A stretch of 64,000 nucleotides of DNA from Ricinus communis (taxonomy: Eukaryota > Streptophyta > Magnoliopsida > Malpighiales > Euphorbiaceae), in NCBI RefSeq assembly GCF_019578655.1, contig NC_063258.1, positions 15,442,802 to 15,506,801 on the forward strand. Direction: 5' to 3'. A model generated the notes under the pieces. It was given only the letters and a program-made list of their open reading frames with translations. It was not told where the DNA came from and did not search any database. Shown piece after piece: positions 1-11,500 of this stretch; position 1 is the first letter of the stretch; every line of letters starts with the position of its first letter. The position numbers and the translations under genes are program-made.

Positions 1-34
1 TCAGATTCGATAAGGAAAGAAATCGCAAGTTCTT

Positions 35-415
35 TTAATACGAAGCAAACTAGCACAATGAATCCTACTCCAATAAGGAGTCTTAATGGTGCAAGTTCTA
101 ATAACTCGAGGAATCCTAAACCAATAAGGAGTCCTGACTCAACTAGGAATCATAATCTAGCAAGGATCCTGATGATATTAGGAGTTCAAGTAATGAAAGG
201 AATCCTAATTCAACTAACAGTCTTGGTTCGATTCAAATTACAAGTTAATGAGCTTATCCAACATATTTGGGCTAATGAAACATCAAGGCTTGAAGAATTG
301 ATTTAAGTTCAAGGCTCATTAAACTAATTTAGCTTATTGGGCTTGAATGAATCTAATCGGGCATAAAAATAGCAAGGAAGTTGAATTGGCATATGAAGAC
401 TTTGGGCCTAACTTA
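35..415 (+). repeat. LTR-A partial copy, first unit of a tandem duplication
   Basis: This is the 5' part of the LTR-like sequence called A here. It opens with a decayed TGATACGAACC-type terminus and runs through an 18-bp minisatellite of AATCCTA/ACTAGGA units (about 60-215). It then stops short, and the same sequence restarts at 416. The open frame across the minisatellite reads as hexapeptides of the N-P-x-S-T-R kind. I regard it as part of the repeat and not as a gene. The duplication is seen directly; calling it an LTR rests on the family's termini, TATA box and association with gypsy fragments elsewhere in the window. Confidence 0.6.
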
Positions 416-1296
416 TGATACGAACCAAACTAGCACAATGAATCCTACACTAACAAGGAGTCTTGATGATGCAAATTCTACTAGCTCAAGGAATTCTAAT
501 TCAATAAGAAGTCTTGACTCAACTAGGAATCCTAATCTTGCAAGGAAAGGAATCCTAATTCAACCAGGAGTCCTAGTTCGATTCAAATTGCAAGTCAATG
601 AGCTTATCCAAGACATTTGGGCTAAGGACACATCAAGGCTTGAAGAATTGGATTTAAGGTGAAGGCTCATTAATCTAATTCAGCTTATTATGCTTGGATG
701 AATTTAATTGGGCTAAAAATACTAGAGAAGCTGAATTGGAGCATATGAAAACTTTGGGCGTAACTTGGCTTATGTTTTGAGGCCCATCTATATGACTTAT
801 GTAAATTAGGAATTTACGGCTTATTTTGGGTGGCCACACATTTATTTTAACCTAACTAGGACTTTGTTTAAGTTATCTCTTTTATTAGTAAGTTTATCTT
901 TATCTTAGATGAGATGTAAATCCTTATTAGTTAAGATTTAGGATTTTCTAAGGCCTATATAAGGCTAGTACGAATATTGATGTAAAAATTAAGTTGAAGT
1001 TGAATGATAATTGGTATTTTTACCTTAAAGCTTGTTTGGTTTGTCTTTGTATTCTTGTTTGAATGCAAATCTTACTTATCAAGGAGTTGATCTATCTTTG
1101 TGGTGTACTTGGAATTGGAATTTAAGGGACTTAGTTTTGCTTAGATTCTAATTCTTGATCATCTTTCAAAGTAATCTGTTTCTAACCTTTCTTAAGGATT
1201 GAACTGAATTGGTTCTTGTGGTGTTCATTTTAATGTGTTAGGGGTCCGCAATTCAAAAAGATTTCTCAAGCTTATTCATGGAGGTTCCATATTATC
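416..1296 (+). mobile_element. LTR-A, longest plus-strand copy
   Basis: The copy begins TGATACGAACC and ends near GGTTCCATATTATC. It contains the minisatellite (about 440-580), and a TATA box at 956-962 within an AAGGCCTATATAAGG context that all A and B copies share. The region after the TATA box has no open frame. At 1297 the sequence passes straight into an R1 repeat on the minus strand. It is probably a solo LTR or LTR fragment of a Ty3/gypsy family. No target-site duplication is visible because the 5' side is a tandem copy of itself. Confidence 0.6.
956..962 (+). promoter_or_regulatory. LTR-A TATA box
   Basis: TATATAA sits in a segment that is almost identical in other A and B copies, at 22928-22934, 27511-27517, 48208-48214 and 50021-50027 on the plus strand and near 54347-54353 on the minus strand. 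The conserved context suggests the U3/R core promoter of an LTR. Transcription is not shown by the sequence. Confidence 0.55.
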
Positions 1297-1535
1297 TTTA
1301 TTCTTTTCCATGGCTAAGCATAAGTTTAAGTAAAAAAAATGGAATTGTAACTAAATATTTTAGCATGATCAAATCAAATTGATTTAAACATAATGATAGA
1401 CAAAGAATACAAAAAAAGGAAGGACGTGAGCAATAAGTCTAGGTGAGCATAGAAAGGAAGGATGCGAGCATAGACTTATCCCTCACATCCTTCCTTTCTC
1501 TTGTGTTTAAATCAATTTGATTTGATCCTTATGCT
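1297..1535. repeat. R1 head-to-head inverted junction (fold-back)
   Basis: A minus-oriented piece of R1 (1297-1452) meets a plus-oriented one (from about 1453). Bases 1374-1440 and 1457-1535 are near-perfect reverse complements, so single-stranded DNA or RNA could fold into a hairpin with arms of about 70 bp. The arms include the R1 segment with ATCAAATTGATTTAAA. There is no coding content. Confidence 0.75.
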
Positions 1536-4142
1536 TAGCCGTATGGAAGAGAACAAAGAACTTATGATTTCTTTCTTTATCTGATATGAAATTTTACTTA
1601 TATTCTCATTTTATTTGTATCTTTTGTGTCACTCTTTCTAATCTATATCTAGTATGATGGTTTGGTTTTATTTTAGGAGCATAAACACGAGTGTCCAGTG
1701 AAAGCGCGTGGAAGAGGCAATCATAGGCACCAATCCAATGCTTATAAGAATGCAAAGAAAGAAAATTAATTGATCGAGTAATGATATCGTTCTCTGAATA
1801 ATCACAGAGCAGTCTTTCAGACGAAAGATGAAACAACGTGAATCGAGGCAATGCCTAAATATTCAAGATTCAGGATTCGCACCATTGGGATCTCCATCCT
1901 TCTTTGTTCCTCTAGGCACAAGGACTCCTGGTGACGTAAGGTTTAGCATAAGGAATCATGGGAACACAATTGACAAGCTTGACCTTTGGCATTGAGCCTT
2001 TGCTTGATGATTAAGCAGGACGAGATGTAAACCCACACGTGTAAAGGATAAATCATGTTGTTTTCGATTATTCTAAGAATAATACAAGCTGGAATTCAAG
2101 CGATTTTATGTTTGAAATGTATATAATGAAGTAATTTGGATCGGAGTATCTTCAGGTAGGCCCACACGAATTTACCCTTATTTTTGTTAAGCTGGCTCGT
2201 AAAATTTGGGACTACGAGAGTTGTTGCCAAATCAACTCCTCTCTAGTTCTTCATTTGACTTTAGTTTATTCATCTTCCTTTATTTATTCACATTTAGCTT
2301 CTAGTTTTTTCTTCTTATGAAATGAGAGCTTTCGCACTATAAAAACCGCATGCAACCGAACATTTGAGGCTAATAAACATATTATTCCAGTTTTCTAATT
2401 TATGGGAAATCAAGTTATATGTTCTTTCAAGAACTTTGTGGACTTATCAATACTCGTGCCAGTGAGCATCAACTTATCGCTCACATCGTTCCTTTCTTAT
2501 GTGTTCTATATCTACCCATGTGTTAAAATCAATTCGGTTTGATCCTCACGCTTAGCCATATGGAAAAGACCAAAGAACTTATGATTTCTTTACTTATTAG
2601 ATCTGAAATCCTACTTAGATTCTCATTTTGTTTGTTTCTTTTGTGCCTCTCTTTCTAATCTTTGTCTAATATGATGGTTTGGTTTTATTTGGGTAGCATA
2701 AACGAGAGTGTTGAGTGAAAGCATGTGCAAGCGGCAGCCATAAGCACCGATCTAATGATTCGACGAATGTGAAGAAAGAAAATTAGTTGACGTGTATTGA
2801 TATCATTCTCCAAATGATCATGGACGAACCTTTTAGAGGAAAGAAGGAATGACAAGAATCGAGGCATGCCCAAATATTCCGTTTCATGATTTGCATCATT
2901 GGAATCTCCATCCTTCCTTGTTCATCTAGGCATGAGGACTCTTGATGACACATGGTTTGGTATAAGGAATCATGAGAACACAATTGACAAGCTTGACTGG
3001 TGGCATTAGGGCTTAGCTTAATGATCAAGTAGGACGAGACATAAATCCATGCGCGCGTAAGGGAGAAATCATGTTGTTTTCGATAAATCCATGCATAATA
3101 CTATCGGGAATGCGAGAGAAAGAGCCTATACCTTGATTTCCTAAGGGAGAAGTCATGATATTTTTTATCAATCCAAGTGTAATACAAGCGGGAATTCGAG
3201 CGTTATGATGTTTGGGATGCATAAAATGAAGTAATTTTGGTTAGAGAGTTATTTAGTTAGGCCCATACAAATTTCTCCTTGTTTTCGTCAAGCTGGCTCA
3301 TAGGACTACAGGAGTTGTTGACTAGTCAACTCTTCTCTAGTTCTTGATTTGTCTTTAGTTTATTCATCTTTCGTTATTTATTCATTCATATTTAGGTTCT
3401 AGTTTCTTCTTCTTATGGAATAAGGACTTTTGGACTATAAGTACCTCATGTAACCGAATACTTGAGGCTAATAAGCATATTATTTCATTTTTCTACCTTG
3501 TGGGAAATTAAGTTATAGGTTCTTTCAAGAACTTTATGGACTTGTCAATAGTCACGCTAGAGAGCATAGATTTATCCCTCACGTCCTTCCTTTCTCTTGT
3601 GTTCTTTGTCTATCATTGTTTTTAAATCAATTCGATTTGATCCTTACACTTAGCCATATGGAAGAAAATAAAGAACTTATGATTTCTTCCCTTATTGGAT
3701 ATGAAATCCTATCTATATTCTCATTTTGTTTGTTTCTTTTGTCTCTCTCTTTCTAATCTTTGTCTAGTATGATGGTTTGGTTTTATTTGGGCAAGATAAA
3801 CATGAGTATTGAGTGAAAGTGTGTAGAAGCAGCAATTATAGGCACTAATCTAATGCTTCGATGAATGCAAAGGAAGAAAATTAGTTGATCGTGTACTGAT
3901 ATCATTCTTCGAGAGATCGGGGGAGGGGGGGACCTTTTAGAGAAAATAGGGAATAACATAAATCGAGGCACGCCTAAATATTCCGATTCAAGATCTACAC
4001 CATTAGAATCTCCATCTTCCTTATTCCTCTAGGCACAAGGACTCCTCACGATGCAAGGTTTGGCATAAGGAATTATACAAATGCAATTGACAAGCTTATC
4101 CGGTGGCATTGGACCTTTGCTTGATGATCAAGCAGGACAAGA
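1453..4142 (+). repeat. R1 tandem array, plus orientation
   Basis: R1 is a ~1.0-1.1 kb unit repeated head to tail. The landmark TAGTATGATGG recurs at 1650, 2667 and 3765, giving spacings of 1017 and 1098 bp. Each unit holds a TATA-like CACTATAAAA stretch, a dyad of the form GTTGACnnGTCAAC, and on the opposite strand a partly open reading frame ending in the same residues (see findings). Nothing in it matches a protein family I know. The array is interrupted at 4143 by antisense gypsy sequence. R1 could be a satellite or a tandemly amplified non-coding part of a retroelement. Confidence 0.8.
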
Positions 4143-4959
4143 CAAATTATTTAGAAAGATGATCAAGAATTAAAATTTAGAAAACTTTGTTCCTAGATCT
4201 TAATTTCGAAATACTCCATAAGAAGATGATCAATCTACTTGAATGTTTCTTAAGCATGCATTCGACATAAGAACACAAAGATAAAGCAAACAGCTTAAGG
4301 TTTAATAACCAATTATCATTCAAGTTCAACTTCAACTGAATTCTCATATCAAAATTCGTACTAGCCTTTTATAGGCCTTACAAAACCATAAATCTTAACT
4401 AATAAGGATTTATATCTCATCTAGGATAAAGATAACCTTCCTAATAAAAAGAGATAAATAAAAGAGAGTCCTAACTAGGGTAAATAACATGTGTAACCGC
4501 CTAACTTAAGTAAAGAAACCCTCATTTACTTAAGTCATGCATATGGGCCTTAAAATATAAGGTAAATTAGACCTAAAGTCTTCATACGCTCCAAATCAGC
4601 AGCTTTGATCTTTTTGAGCCTAAATAAGAGATTAATTAAGCCCATTAAACACTTGGACTTATAATATATTAAGTTGAGTTCGGCCTTCACTTAAACTAAA
4701 GCCTTGAACTCCTTGTAATTCCTCTTGGGCTGAATTCACAAGGCCTTGCATGTGTTGAATTAAGGCTTGTTGATACTTGTTGGATCTTAATCTAATTATT
4801 GGGCCTTGAATTGTATTAGATCTTTGGCTTCAATAGCTAGACTTTGATCTTGGTCTTGAAGCTTTGGCCAAACTCCTCCATGCTCTTGCTCATCTACATC
4901 AAGTCCATCTTCATGAAACCCATAGGGTGGTGGTTGGTCCATATCATTTCCCCTCTCCT
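4143..4959 (-). mobile_element. LTR-A-like sequence and 3' tail of antisense gypsy element
   Basis: Read on the minus strand, this continues from the gypsy pol tail at 4960-5230 into non-coding 3' sequence. It then becomes a diverged LTR-A, recognised by its TATA region (about 4358-4378 in reverse complement) and by the cold-spot text shared with 640-900. It abuts R1 at 4142, so the segment lies inside the R1 array. About 180 bp of R1 appear to be missing at the insertion. Confidence 0.6.
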
Positions 4960-5230
4960 AAAAAGGATTCGTCCTCAAATCTAGACCATCACTTACATCA
5001 AAAGGACTCAAATTAGCAATATTAAAGATAGCACTAACATTATACTAACCTGGAAGGTCCACTTTATAAGCATTGTCATTGATCCTTTCAAGTACTTGAA
5101 AAGGACCATCTCCCATTGGGTTCAACTTAGACTTCCTCTGATGTGGAAATCTCTCCTTGCGAAAGTGCACCCAAACCCAATCACTAGGTTGAAATATTAC
5201 ATCTTTGCGATGCTTATTAGGTAGGCCCAC
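4960..5230 (-). pseudogene. Ty3/gypsy pol C-terminal fragment (integrase C-terminal region)
   Basis: The minus frame encodes the segment that follows the integrase core in many plant Ty3/gypsy polyproteins. It has a W-V-W-V-H motif, then K-E-R-F-P, then a [17 protein letters not shown] stretch (GPY/F-like module) around 5050-5190. An out-of-frame continuation matches the usual S-P-F-D-V and N-P-F-Q-E tail below 5040. Everything upstream, including the catalytic core, is absent: at about 5214 the sequence returns to R1. The same tail is present at 55440-55640 (-). It is a dead fragment of family G. Confidence 0.8.
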
Positions 5231-7512
5231 ATTAATTTCTCCTCGTTTTCGTTATACTGGTTCATAAAATTTAGAATATCCATCATTTATTGTTCCTCAT
5301 AGTATGAAAACTCCTGATGACACAAGGATTGTCGTAAGGATGGTTATTATCCATTATTCCTTGTTCCTCACAGTGATAATATGAGTGTTTTAATGTTTGG
5401 AATGCATATAATAAAGTAATTTGCATCGGAGTGTTATTAGGTAGGCCTATGCGAATTTCCCCATGTCTCTATTAAGCTAGCTCAAAAAATTTGGAACTAC
5501 GAGAGTTGTTGACCAGTCAACTTCTCTCTCAATCTTGATTTGACTTCAGTTTATTCATCTTTATTTATTTATATTTAGCTTCTAGTTTCTTCTTTTTATA
5601 GAATGTGGACTTTCACACTATAAAAAGTGCATGCAATCGAATACTTAAGGCTAATGAGCATATTATTTTAGTTTTCTACCTTGCAGGAAATCAAGTTATG
5701 GGTTCTTTCAAGAACTTTGTGGACTTATCAACACTCACGCTCATGAGCATAGACTTATGATTTATATCCACCCTTATGTTAAAATCAAGTTATCACTAAC
5801 GTCCTTCCTTTCTTTTGTGTTTTGTATCTACCCTTATGTTAAAATCAATTTGATTTGATCCTTACTCTTAGTCGTATTGAAGAGAACAAAGAACTTATGA
5901 TTTCTTTTCTTATTGGATCTAAAATCCAAACTATGTTCTCATTCTATTCTTTTCTTTTGTGCCTCTCTTTTTAATCTCTATTTAGTATGATGGTTTGATT
6001 TTATTTGGGGAGCATAAACACAAGTATTGAGTGAAAGTGAAAGCACATGGAAGCGTCAATCATAGGACTGATCTAATACATGGACAAATACGAAGAATGA
6101 AAATTAGTTGATCGAGTATTGATATCATTCTCTGAATCAACATGGATGAATCTTTTAGAAAAAAGAGGGAACGACAAGAATCGAGGCACGCCTAGATTTT
6201 CTTATTCATGGTTTGCACCATTGAGATCTCCCTTGTTCCTTGCTCCTCTAAGGATGAGGACTCCTGATGACACAAGGATTGGCATAAGGAATCATAGGAG
6301 CGCAATTGATAAGCTTGACCGGTGGTATTGGTGATTATCTTAATGGTCAGGCAAGATAAGACGTAAATCCACACGTGTAAGGCAGAACTCATGTTGTTCT
6401 CGATTAATCCAAGTGTAATACTAGCCCGAATTCGAGCATTTTGTTGCTTGAAATGCATATAATGAAGTAATTTGGGTCATAGTGTTTTTAGGTAGGCCCA
6501 TGCGAATTTACCCTTGTTTTTGTTAAGCTGGCTCATAAAATTTAGGACTACGAGAGTTGTCACCCAGTCAACTCCACTCTCATTCTTGATTTGAATTTAG
6601 TGTATTCATCTTTCTTTATTTATTTATTCATATTTAGCTTCTAGTTTCTTCTTCTTATGGAATAAGGGCTTTTGCACTATAAAATTCACATGCAATCGAT
6701 TACTTGAGGCTAATGAACATATTATTTCAGTTTTTTACCTTGTAGGAAATCAAGATATAGGTTCTTTCAAGAAATTTGTGCACTTATCAACACTCGCACT
6801 AGCGAGCATAGACTTATCCCTCATGTTCTTCTTTTCTCTTGTGTTCTCTTTTTACCCTTGTGTTTAAATCAATTCGATTTGGTCCTTACGCTTAGCCGTG
6901 GGAAGAGAATAAAGAACTTGTGATTTCTTTCCTTATCAGATTTGAAATCCTACCTATATTTTCATTTTGTTTGTTTTTTTATGTCTCTCTTTCTAATCTC
7001 TATCTAGTATAATGGTTTGCTTTTATTTTGGGAGCATAAACATGACTGTTGAGTGAAAGCGTGGGAAGCGGTAATCATAGACATCAATCCAAGTCTGAGA
7101 CGAATTCGAAGAAACAAAATTAGTTGATCGAGTGTTGATAGCATTCTTTGAATGATCACAGACGAATTTTCTGGAGGAAAGAAGGAACGATGAGAATCGA
7201 GTAATGAATAAATATTCTGATTCATGATTTGCACCATTAGGATCTCCATCATTCCATATTACTCTAAGCACGATGACACATGATGACATAAAGATTGTCG
7301 TAAGGAATCATGGAAATGCAATTCATAAGCTTGACCAATGGCATTAGGATTTAACTTGAAAATCAAGTAGGATGTGATGTAAATCCATGCGCGTTAGAGA
7401 GAAATTATAATGTTATTAAGGAATCCAAGCATAATATAATCAAGAATGAGAGCTTTTTGAGCTTTGGGATGCATATAATAAAGTAATTTGGTATGGAGTG
7501 TTATTAGGTAAG
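5214..7512 (+). repeat. R1 tandem array, plus orientation, second block
   Basis: R1 resumes at TTATTAGGTAGGCCCAC and continues for a little over two units, with landmarks at 5983 and 7005 (spacing 1022 bp). Short internal duplications occur near 5760-5850, where a CCCTTATGTTAAAATCAA segment is repeated. The block ends sharply where an Athila-like LTR starts at 7513. Confidence 0.8.
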
Positions 7513-8869
7513 TGATGGGCTACTGATGCAACCTATACCTAAAGCAGTGAACCAATCGATGCGGCCTAGCACTAGTGAGTATCAAGGTCGTATCCCTGGA
7601 GATCGGGTGAACCTAAAGTTACTATTGTTTGCTATGTTATCTAGTCTGAAATAAGGTGTGAGAAGTCTAAATTAATTAACTAATGATTATGAATGCAAAT
7701 AAAGGAACAAACAGCAACTGACAATTGAAAGACAACCGTAACAAAACAAGCAAACCCGAAGAGGACCTAAGTGATGGAATTCTAAGGTTGATTTTATAAA
7801 TTACCAATCTTACTACCTATGCCTAAATCCTGAATCAAACTCAGCTCCTCTCTCGAGCTCACCAAGTTCCTAAACCTGCACTAACCTAATGGAATCTCTT
7901 CCTATCAGATTATTACAGATTAGCATTAAGCGTGATTTAGATCTATTAAGAGTTGTTAATTCTTAATCCGGCGAGTGAATTAACCTTATATCTAAGTGTT
8001 AACTACCGGTTCTTACTATTCAATTTCCAGTTGTAACAAGCATTTCTCAATGTCAAGAAACAACCCAAAAGACAATTAATTCAACGTCTCAAATTAACTG
8101 AATCAAACTTTATTACTAAACAGCAAGAAGATTACAAGAATGGCAAATAAAAATCTAATAATTAAGCATAATCCATAAACAAAGGTGAACCCCAATGGGT
8201 TTGGCAGCCCTAGCTACTTATAATAAAAGAAACAAATACAAAAGGAAATAAACAACAGAAAAGGAAATGGGAAATGTAACCCCTCATCTCTCAAATCGGA
8301 GTGGAAATGTCGCAAGCACCAACTCTAAAACCAGACTCAAGTATGGATCTCGGATGTCTCGGTCAATCGTCTAGAACCTTCAGTCCTTGCTTGAATCTGC
8401 CAAATCAATCCTTTGAACTAACGTTGGTCTCTCAAAATGTCAAGAACAGAGGTGTAGAAGTGAGGGGTTGCGCGCATAGAGAAGTCCAGAAATCAGAAGC
8501 GGAACCATGTCTCATTTTGCATGTGCCTTATAGGCAAAAGACCCATAGTCCGTGCCACGGCCCGTACAACAGGCAAGGGAGGCCGTGCAATGGGCCGTGC
8601 AAATGTGCATGGCTATGCAACTGCCCGTGCAAAAGCCTCGAATTACGCGCCAATCAAGGAATCGAATCCGACAAACATCTAATGTGCGTAAATCATCCAC
8701 ATAGCTTGGTTTCTGCCTGAAAATCAATTAGTTTCCTATCAAGGAGTCCGAAAACCTGAAAAACTTAGAAGCATACCAAAGTGCGATCAAAGAGGAATAA
8801 ATATGACTCAAATACATGAATAAACGACTGATAAACAGTCAATAAATATGCATAGAATCATCTACATCA
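7513..8869 (-). mobile_element. Athila-like LTR (3' LTR of a minus-strand element)
   Basis: The 1357-bp LTR reads TGATGTAG...GCCCATCA on the minus strand, giving perfect 5-bp terminal inverted repeats (TGATG/CATCA). Next to it, inside the element, is the polypurine-tract-like CTTAAGTGTGGGG (minus strand, 8876-8888). A second copy with the same ends lies at 24568-25915. It contains a GC-rich island (8547-8640) of CACGG/CCGTG words. The outer edge abuts R1. No matching second LTR of this element is present in the window. Confidence 0.8.
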
Positions 8870-10763
8870 AACTACCCCACACTTAAGTGTTCGCTTGTTC
8901 TCAAGAAATCAACAACTCACTCCTCAAACAGATACCAAATAACTCAATCAAATACTTTGCCGAAGGTTAGCTCAAAACAAGTCTCAAAACTCCGTGACGA
9001 ATTTCCTCAGAATCCCCAAATCACTAAATCATTGAGAAAGAGAACAAAGTTAATAAAGTTGCTAAAATTAAACTGATAAACCATCCAAACTGAGAATTTG
9101 AGAATCATGCCTTACAAGATATCATCAAAGCACACAAGTGTATATAGGTGAACGAATATCGTCAAGCTCTCAATGCAAAAATACAGAAAAAGGTGCTTAC
9201 CATAAGCTTGCTTATAGATCCAATCTCCACTATTGTGAAATAATCAATAAACATGATCAAAGGGTCTTGAGCCAGGTTGTAATAGGGTTAAGGTATGGTA
9301 TGGAGAAATGTGGAAAGTAAGCTAAAAGTTGCTGGAACATTATGCAGGTAATGCAAGAAAATAGCCAAGGATCAAATGCTGTACCAAAATTGAACACTAA
9401 GTTGCTCCAATAATAGGCTGATGCTCGAAATGAACTAAAAGAAAATTATACATTTATGCATTATTTTTAATTTTATTATTATTATTTTATTTTTTTCTTT
9501 CTTTCTTTGTTTTTTCTTTTTTTACAACTACTCCTGCAACAACAGATAATGCAGGATGAAGTAATACAATGATCAATCAAATGTAGTAAAATGATATATA
9601 CCATTTGGATTGAAGGGAGCATCTATGAAAAATCTAGTAACTTAGTGAATATATGCAAATTGATCCAAAATGAAATGCAGCATAAACGTGCATAATTTCC
9701 AGCAACAATGGTAGAATGAATAGAAGTGATAAAATGCATGCTAAAGGTAAATTACAATTAGAGAAAAAGGCTAACGTTCAAAATGGGTTCACTAAGGGAA
9801 AAACAGGGTTAGGCTTTTGGCCAAATTGTGTAATTCTTAAGTGCCCAAATCATCTCATGACTATCAAAAATTCATGTAATCTCAAAAGTCATCACAAAGC
9901 ATGTTCCAGAAACCAAAATTTTGCACAATGCTCACTAATCAAAAACAGAAGGAGCATAAAAGCCTGATCATTTGAGTGGGATAAAATTGCATGAAGTCTC
10001 AAACCAAAGTTTAAACAATCAAACAATCTAATAAGCATCAATATTAACAGTGTTCTATATCCAAGATACAATAAAATAAAAAAAATTAAGGAAAAACACC
10101 AGTTTTACCTGGCTTGATTGAAATTAAGAGATTCGTTCATTGCCTTCTTTCAACAAGATTCGATAAAAGCTATAAGGGTATCCATTCAAAAGAGAAAAAT
10201 TATCAACTACTTGATTAAAACAAAACTCAAGATAAGGAAAGTAAGAATGAACGGACTCAATCAATAAAGGAAATGAAAGAAAAATAAAAACAACAGAAAC
10301 AAAATTGGTACTTGCATAAAACTAAGGTACCTACCCCACACTTAAGAGAAACACTGTCTTCAGTGTGAAATAAGTTAGGCACTCAAAAGAAAGGAGATAA
10401 AATACGCATAAAGAAGCAAATTATAGGAGTCGACAAAAAACTAGAAAACTAAAATAAAAATAAGACAACAGAAAGAGATAAAAACTAGAAAGTCTACTAG
10501 ATACTACCCTTGATGTGTGCTTTAACACTCCAAAATATGTTAGTCCTCAAAATTACATATAAGCATCGAGTAGGCTAACTCCTGCAAAACTCAAGAATAA
10601 ACACATCCCAAGCAACATCTAGTAAAAGGTTCAATAAAATAAAATCATCTCAAAATAAAACAAACTTAAAACAAACTGAAATATCTAACTAAAAAAAATA
10701 ACAACATAAATAAAAGATGTCCAAAAATTCAAAAAAACATAAATAGATTCGGGAATGCCTCAT
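8870..10763 (-). mobile_element. Non-coding 3' internal region of the Athila-like element
   Basis: Between the protease stop (10764) and the 3' LTR there is ~1.9 kb with no credible gene. It holds the 3' polypurine-like tract (8876-8888), a T-rich/A-rich run (9455-9530), and an internal copy of CTTAAGTGTGGGG next to a small hairpin (10330-10375). Its text matches 25916-26510, 33546-34900 and 59756-60400, so the arrangement is a family trait. The RT, RNase H and integrase that would normally follow protease are absent. Confidence 0.65.
10320..10375 (-). other. Hairpin plus polypurine-like motif inside Athila-like element
   Basis: On the minus strand a short stem, ACACTG...CAGTGT with a 4-nt loop, precedes CTTAAGTGTGGGG by about five bases. 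The same pair of motifs is at 60340-60385 (-). The purine-rich word also occurs at the element's 3' end, directly before the LTR. It could be a second plus-strand primer site or a decayed LTR edge. Function is inferred only. Confidence 0.45.
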
Positions 10764-11500
10764 CTAACTGGATTCTGCAGCAGCATTCCTGCATCGCGGG
10801 CAAGTTGAGAAGGTGGGCTCAATGTAAGTTGGGGCCTGAGGCATATAAGCGCAAAGAGAAGGTTCGATGTGTGCGGTAGATAACCAAGGAGGTGCTCTAT
10901 GTACCGAGTTGGAATGCCCATTCATCCACTCCGAATTCTGGCTAAGTGATCTGTCATAAACAAACTTGCAACTACCCTTCTCGAATGTATCATAGCACAA
11001 AGTCTCAAATTGATACAAGTTGTTTTCTTCAGATGAATAACACATATCAACAGGGAAAGAAACAAATATAGCATCATCCATTTGTACATCCTGTGGTTGC
11101 TTATTACATGCAGGACCAATTCCATCAACACTACAAATGACATGAACATGGTCGATGGGAGAACTACCAAATGGGGGTAAACTAAAAGTAACACAGTCAT
11201 CTCCTAAGTTAAGTTCTAACTTTCCCTCAAATACGTCTATTTTAGCTCTAGCTGTGGCAAGGAAAGGTCTCCCAAAAATCAACGGTACACAATGCTCATT
11301 ATCCATATCCATAACCACAAAGTCCATAGAAAATATGAACTTATCTACCTTGACTATCACATTCTCCACAATCCCCCTAGGAAGCTTAACAGAACAGTCA
11401 GCTAATTGAATGCACATCCTAGTGGGTTTTGACTCCCCTAAACCTAGCTTATTGAACAAACTAGTAGGCATGACATTTATGCTAGCCCCCAAATCAGCTA
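10764..11500 (-). pseudogene. Athila-like retroviral aspartic protease
   Basis: The frame begins with the active-site signature A-D-L-G-A-S (11483-11500) followed by I-N-V-M-P, as is usual for Athila-type proteases. A second-half motif, P-L-I-F-G-R-P-F-L-A-T-A, lies near 11265-11300. About 240 residues are open, the longest intact reading frame of this element. The C-terminal part ends in a Cys-rich C-P-R-C-R-N-A-A-A-E-S-S stop, where reverse transcriptase would be expected to follow. The same ending occurs at 63420-63460 (-). The preceding gag lies in another frame, so a frameshift separates them. Function as a protease is inferred from the motifs. Confidence 0.85.

Noticed and set aside
8301..8720. 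139-residue frame
   Set aside because: It lies within the Athila-like LTR; the frame results from the GC-rich CACGG/CCGTG island.
9455..9530. T-rich run as a terminator or promoter
   Set aside because: The run differs freely among copies and shows only low-complexity expansion.
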